Of a stretch of 64,000 nucleotides of DNA, positions 60,634 through 64,000 are shown in pieces. The translations under genes were made by a program, and so were the position numbers. The stretch is from Carya illinoinensis (Eukaryota; Streptophyta; Magnoliopsida; Fagales; Juglandaceae). Position 1 is the first letter of the stretch, and every line of letters starts with the position of its first letter. The stretch is from the NCBI RefSeq assembly GCF_018687715.1, contig NC_056760.1, positions 4,129,501 to 4,193,500 of the forward strand, read 5' to 3'. The notes beneath the pieces were generated by a model. It worked only from the letters and a program-made list of their open reading frames with translations. It had not been told where the DNA came from and did no database searches.

Positions 60634-62394
60634 CCTTTTTAATTGTATGAATATTAGGGTAAATTTATCAATTACACGGGAGGGATGGAGAGCTCTGGTT
60701 TCACTCTTCTGGTGTAGTGAGTTCTGCGCTGTACTGAGATCTGCCTGTCTTCTGGATTGCGCTGAGAGAAGTAAATCCCGGCTTATCGTTAGAAAATGCG
60801 CCGGGTTCTAGGTCCTCCGATTCACGGGAACGACTTCTAGTTGGCTGGTGTGGCCGCTCGATGTTTGACCGGTGGTATGTGCAGAGGAAGGCGTTGAAAT
60901 GTCCATAAAGCCCTTAATCTGTAACGCGTAATGCCCGTGGGATTCCGAATATGGCCGCGGTTTATTGGGTACATGCGATCTCATCACGTGGTCCCACATT
61001 CCACGTGTGAAATATGGATGATAGAGTCATAGCTGTTTGATGGCGTCTGGGCCCGCTACGTTCCTTTGAGATGCGAAAGATGTGAAATCATTATCTCATT
61101 ATTATAATTTTTTAAAATTTTTATATAAATTATAATAAATAATTTATTTTTTAAAAATCTATTTGAAACTTTCTGACATCATCACACCATTTATTGTGAG
61201 CAAGCCCATCCGAGTCTCACGTTCCCTGCATACTAGAGAAAACAAAAACAATTTATTGCTAATATTTCATCCTTTATCCTAAAATTAGTCAAGACTGGAC
61301 TAACTTCCTTTGAATCTAGTGGTTCTCCACCTAACAAGGTTTGTATTAACTTCAGTTTTTTCCGCCTAATATACTGCAGGACCTAAGGAATTCACTGCAG
61401 TATTCTACAGCCTTCAGAGTTGGAGAGTAAGTAGAGGTTTATTATTATCAGTGATAGTATACATTTTTCCCGTCTAAAATCTAAATTTGTATAATCATCT
61501 ACCATATTCGACTTCTCAGGACATTTTTGAGAGATTTGATAGGGACAGGAGTGGCAAAATTGATTCCTCCGAGTTACGAGAGGCACTTCTGAGTCTGGGA
61601 TTTGCTGTCTCGCCGGTGGTTTTGGATCTGCTTGTTTCTAAGTTTGATAAAACTGGAGGCACAAACAAGGCCATTGAATATGATAATTTCATCGAGTATG
61701 TTTTGTTTTTTGCTTCACTATTTTATTGGTTGGTTCAAGATCAGATACCGTTTTAGTTGCAACATATTTTCTGTTTATTAATGGCTTACCTTTTTTTCTG
61801 CAATGCAGGTGCTGTCTTACGGTTAAGGTGAGCTCATATCTTGTGATTAACATTATTATCATCTTGATTGAAATATTGCCTCTACTCTGGCATGCATGCC
61901 CAATGCACTAATTACATTGGCTCGAACAAGGCATTTGTGCCATTTTACTTGATTTTGACACTAGCAAAAGAGCATTTATTTTTCCCTTTTTGACCTCCAT
62001 TTAAGTTTTCAAATGATTTGAGGTAGCTTTTCCTGAAGCTTATTGACTTGAATACATTCTGCACTGCTTACAGTACTCTTGAGTTATTATGAATTTCCGA
62101 ATTCTAGCCACCTTTCTTCCCATACAGAATTCCGCTACCAAAATAAGAAGAGCATTTTCTTTTCATTTTGATAATTCTGATTTCTAACTTGCATGCTTGA
62201 ATTAATTGTGTGAAATCTTTGAATCTGAGTTTTCCAGCACTTATAGAGACTGAACTTTAACATTTTGACCAAGGCAATTCGACTTGCAGGGACTAACTGA
62301 GAAATTCAAGGAGAAGGATAAGGCATACTCCGGTTCAGCAACTTTCACTTATGAGACCTTCATGATGACTGTTCTCCCCTTCCTTATCGCATAG
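60092..62394 (+). CDS. Penta-EF-hand calcium-binding protein, CML48/49/50 type
   Basis: Five exons: 60092-60584, 61380-61426, 61520-61695, 61809-61827 and 62290-62394. They join to 840 nt (279 aa) with matching phases and GT-AG introns. The first ~105 residues are Pro/Gly/Tyr/Gln-rich repeats (YGAPPQGYG-like), typical of ALG-2/sorcin-related penta-EF-hand proteins. Canonical EF loops are DQDGSGLIDDKE (~121-132) and DRDRSGKIDSSE (~187-198); further hands are degenerate (DKTGGTNKAIEYDNFIE). The C-terminus ECCLTVKGLTEKF, then FMMTVLPFLIA, is a group signature. Calcium binding is expected to drive membrane or partner binding, as in animal relatives; the plant targets are not evident from sequence. 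Exon 4 is a 19-nt microexon. The chosen ATG follows A-rich leader sequence and starts MSGYPH. Confidence 0.93.
60593..60631. repeat. (CT)n microsatellite at the start of intron 1
   Basis: About 19 CT units begin 8-10 bases after the 5' splice site of the EF-hand gene's first intron. Confidence 0.97.
60632..61379. other. Remainder of EF-hand gene intron 1
   Basis: Less A+T-rich to about 61060, then A+T-rich. Antisense and sense open frames here are short and unsupported. Confidence 0.5.
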
Positions 62395-63031
62395 CCAGGT
62401 TGATGATGGTCTTCGGATTGGTTTGATCTGATGTCGATTGGCGAGTCTATTGGTGTATTTTAGCGCAATAGATATTTGCTTTTATTTCCTAGCTTTACTA
62501 ATATCTCTACGAGTTTCTGTTCAATTGTATGGGTCTTGTGTAAAGAGTGTTTATGGGTAAATTTGTTGACAGAATTATCATTCCATATCTCTTTCCTGTG
62601 AGGATATATTTGACAATGAGCCATGCTACGAGTCTCTGGATAACGATATTGTCAAGTTGATTCGTATGTCTTGATCGTGTCTTCCCACACAAATGCCATG
62701 CCGATTTATGGTTCCGATATATGAATGGAAGTTGATTGGAAGAACAAACCTACTAAAAAATCCTTTGCTTCCTTCTAAATTCTTTAAACCAACATTTTAA
62801 AACATGGGTTCTAATATCGCTTTTCATTGTTCAGTCTTTACTTGCAAGTGTGATGGGCAAATTGTTTCGATCAAGACATGCAAATCCGCTTTCATGTGAA
62901 TGTAAACAAGGGGCGGTTGCTTTAGCTCATCATGCTGTAAGATGCATTTTTATTTATGTAAAAGGAGATAACGCATGCAGTTATATGGCTCTACGGCATA
63001 TTTAATTTTCTTCTCAGTAGCGGAAAGCCAA
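62395..63031. other. Convergent intergenic region
   Basis: Lies between the stop of the EF-hand gene and the stop of the minus-strand carbonic anhydrase gene. It should hold both 3' UTRs. Nothing else is recognised. Confidence 0.55.
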
Positions 63032-64000
63032 TTAAGTAGAACCTCCGCTTGGATTGTAAAACTGAACCGCTATTCCATCTGATTGTTGAGTCGGCCTTGC
63101 ATTTGCTTCAAATCCCTGAAACAAGAACAAACTAACAGTAAACTTTCAAACACAGCAGAAAGTTTATAACGGCAAAGTAATTTCACTGGGATTTGCATCG
63201 ATCCTGAAATGAAACTAGAGGCTCCACTGCCAAAAAGACATGTTGATCAAACCAGGATACTCTGTTGAAAATCACCTTAAGAAGATGGATAGAAGGGAGT
63301 GAGGGGAGGACAGATAGGCATGCACTAGTTATATATTTACTTATAAAAAACTTACATCGTGAACGGCTTCCCTTAAAGCTGCCACTTGCTCCCTTGAAAC
63401 TGTCCTCACCTACAAAAAAGAAGTCATGTTTTGTTAGAAGACAAATTAAGGGTTACAGAGCTAACACTGCAATTGCTAATTGAGCTGTGTTTGGCAAAGG
63501 ACCTTCTTGACTACTGTCCAAATGACACCTTCAGTGCATGGAGGAGTTGTAAGAGATCCAATGTATCTGTAATACTTTCTACTCCCAAACTTAATTACTC
63601 CCGGATTGACAGTCCCCAAATTTCTCTCTTCTTTCCCAACTGATTTTATGTGGTGAAACATCTGTCAAAACGTAGGGGGAGATGAGAAAACAAGCTGGGA
63701 AAAGTACCTACATAGTACGAATTCTCAAAATAGACACGATTCATTCATACAACATATGTCTCTTCCAATCATTTTATATCTTTTTACTTTCAAGAGTAAA
63801 GATGAAGGGTATGAAATTGAAAATTCAAGTCATTTATATCAAAAGTCATTTTATATCTTTTTACTTTAAAAAACCATCCAAGTGACCCGGTTGGCCAAAT
63901 TTTGTTTATTTGATGCATTTTGTCAATCATGGATGCATCTGTCCAAGCAAATGAAAGAGAAGACAGTCTAGATACCTTTGAGAGGAAGGGATCAGGGTGG
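63032..64000 (-). CDS. Alpha-carbonic anhydrase, 3' part (4 exons visible)
   Basis: Minus-strand exons 63976-64000 (cut by the window edge), 63503-63661, 63356-63409 and 63032-63115 join in frame with GT-AG introns and end at TAA (63032-63034). The enzyme hydrates CO2 to bicarbonate using zinc; plant alpha forms are usually secretory or plastid proteins. The signature [14 protein letters not shown] near the active site is clear. Upstream, HPDPFLSK and [16 protein letters not shown], and downstream [18 protein letters not shown] and [10 protein letters not shown], follow the plant alpha-CA order. The zinc histidines, the signal peptide and the start lie beyond the window. It belongs with alpha-CA7/nectarin-like members, but the exact member is not determined. 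Confidence 0.93.

Noticed and set aside
63032..63115. Truncated or broken end for the carbonic anhydrase
   Set aside because: The exon joins in phase, reads [10 protein letters not shown] onward and ends at a normal TAA, so only the 5' part is missing because of the window edge.

Overview
The window is nuclear DNA from a eudicot plant. Genes have many introns with GT-AG borders, non-coding DNA is A+T-rich, and the space between genes is filled with Copia retrotransposons, MITEs, SINE/LINE pieces and GA/CT microsatellites. The proteins resemble Arabidopsis counterparts closely. The MITE and LINE-tail families look like those of woody Fagales such as walnut or hickory, but that is an inference and the species is not proven. 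I found no tRNA, rRNA, CRISPR or bacterial-type operon.

Layout. 1-3619 (+): 3' end of a SAP-motif nuclear-type protein gene with serially similar exons. 4608-11892 (-): a complete cytosolic NAD-dependent glycerol-3-phosphate dehydrogenase gene (5 coding exons, 476 aa) whose first intron holds a Copia element (7147-11037, target duplication TAACT). 13176-14901: a PIF/Harbinger-like non-autonomous element flanked by TAA. 15810-20421 (+): S-formylglutathione hydrolase (7 exons, 287 aa). 21639-34027 (-): the INO80 chromatin-remodelling ATPase (23 exons, 1538 aa, intact frame), with SINE, LINE and microsatellite insertions in its introns and one GC-AG intron. 34028-37028: A+T-rich intergenic DNA. 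37029-42162 (+): a Copia element with one continuous but stop-riddled frame. 42499-43188: a candidate solo LTR.

44579-59220 is a nest of insertions. A reverse-transcribed, poly(A)-tailed pseudogene of the 26S proteasome ATPase RPT5 (- strand) is split by a Copia element (44921-58748). That element is itself split by a 9.2-kb SIRE/Maximus-like Copia (48537-57769), which carries two related antisense coiled-coil ORFs between pol and its 3' LTR. 60092-62394 (+): a penta-EF-hand calcium-binding protein of the CML48/49/50 type. 63032-64000 (-): 3' end of an alpha-carbonic anhydrase.

The host genes are unrelated housekeeping or signalling genes and show no pathway cluster. Glycerol-3-phosphate dehydrogenase handles cytosolic redox and glycerolipid precursors, S-formylglutathione hydrolase detoxifies formaldehyde, INO80 remodels nucleosomes, the CML binds calcium, and carbonic anhydrase interconverts CO2 and bicarbonate. 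I see no clear undescribed defence or metabolic system. The most unusual items are the paired antisense ORFs in the SIRE-like element, the three-layer insertion history in the RPT5 retropseudogene, the frameshift-free but stop-filled Copia frame, and the modular exons of the SAP gene.
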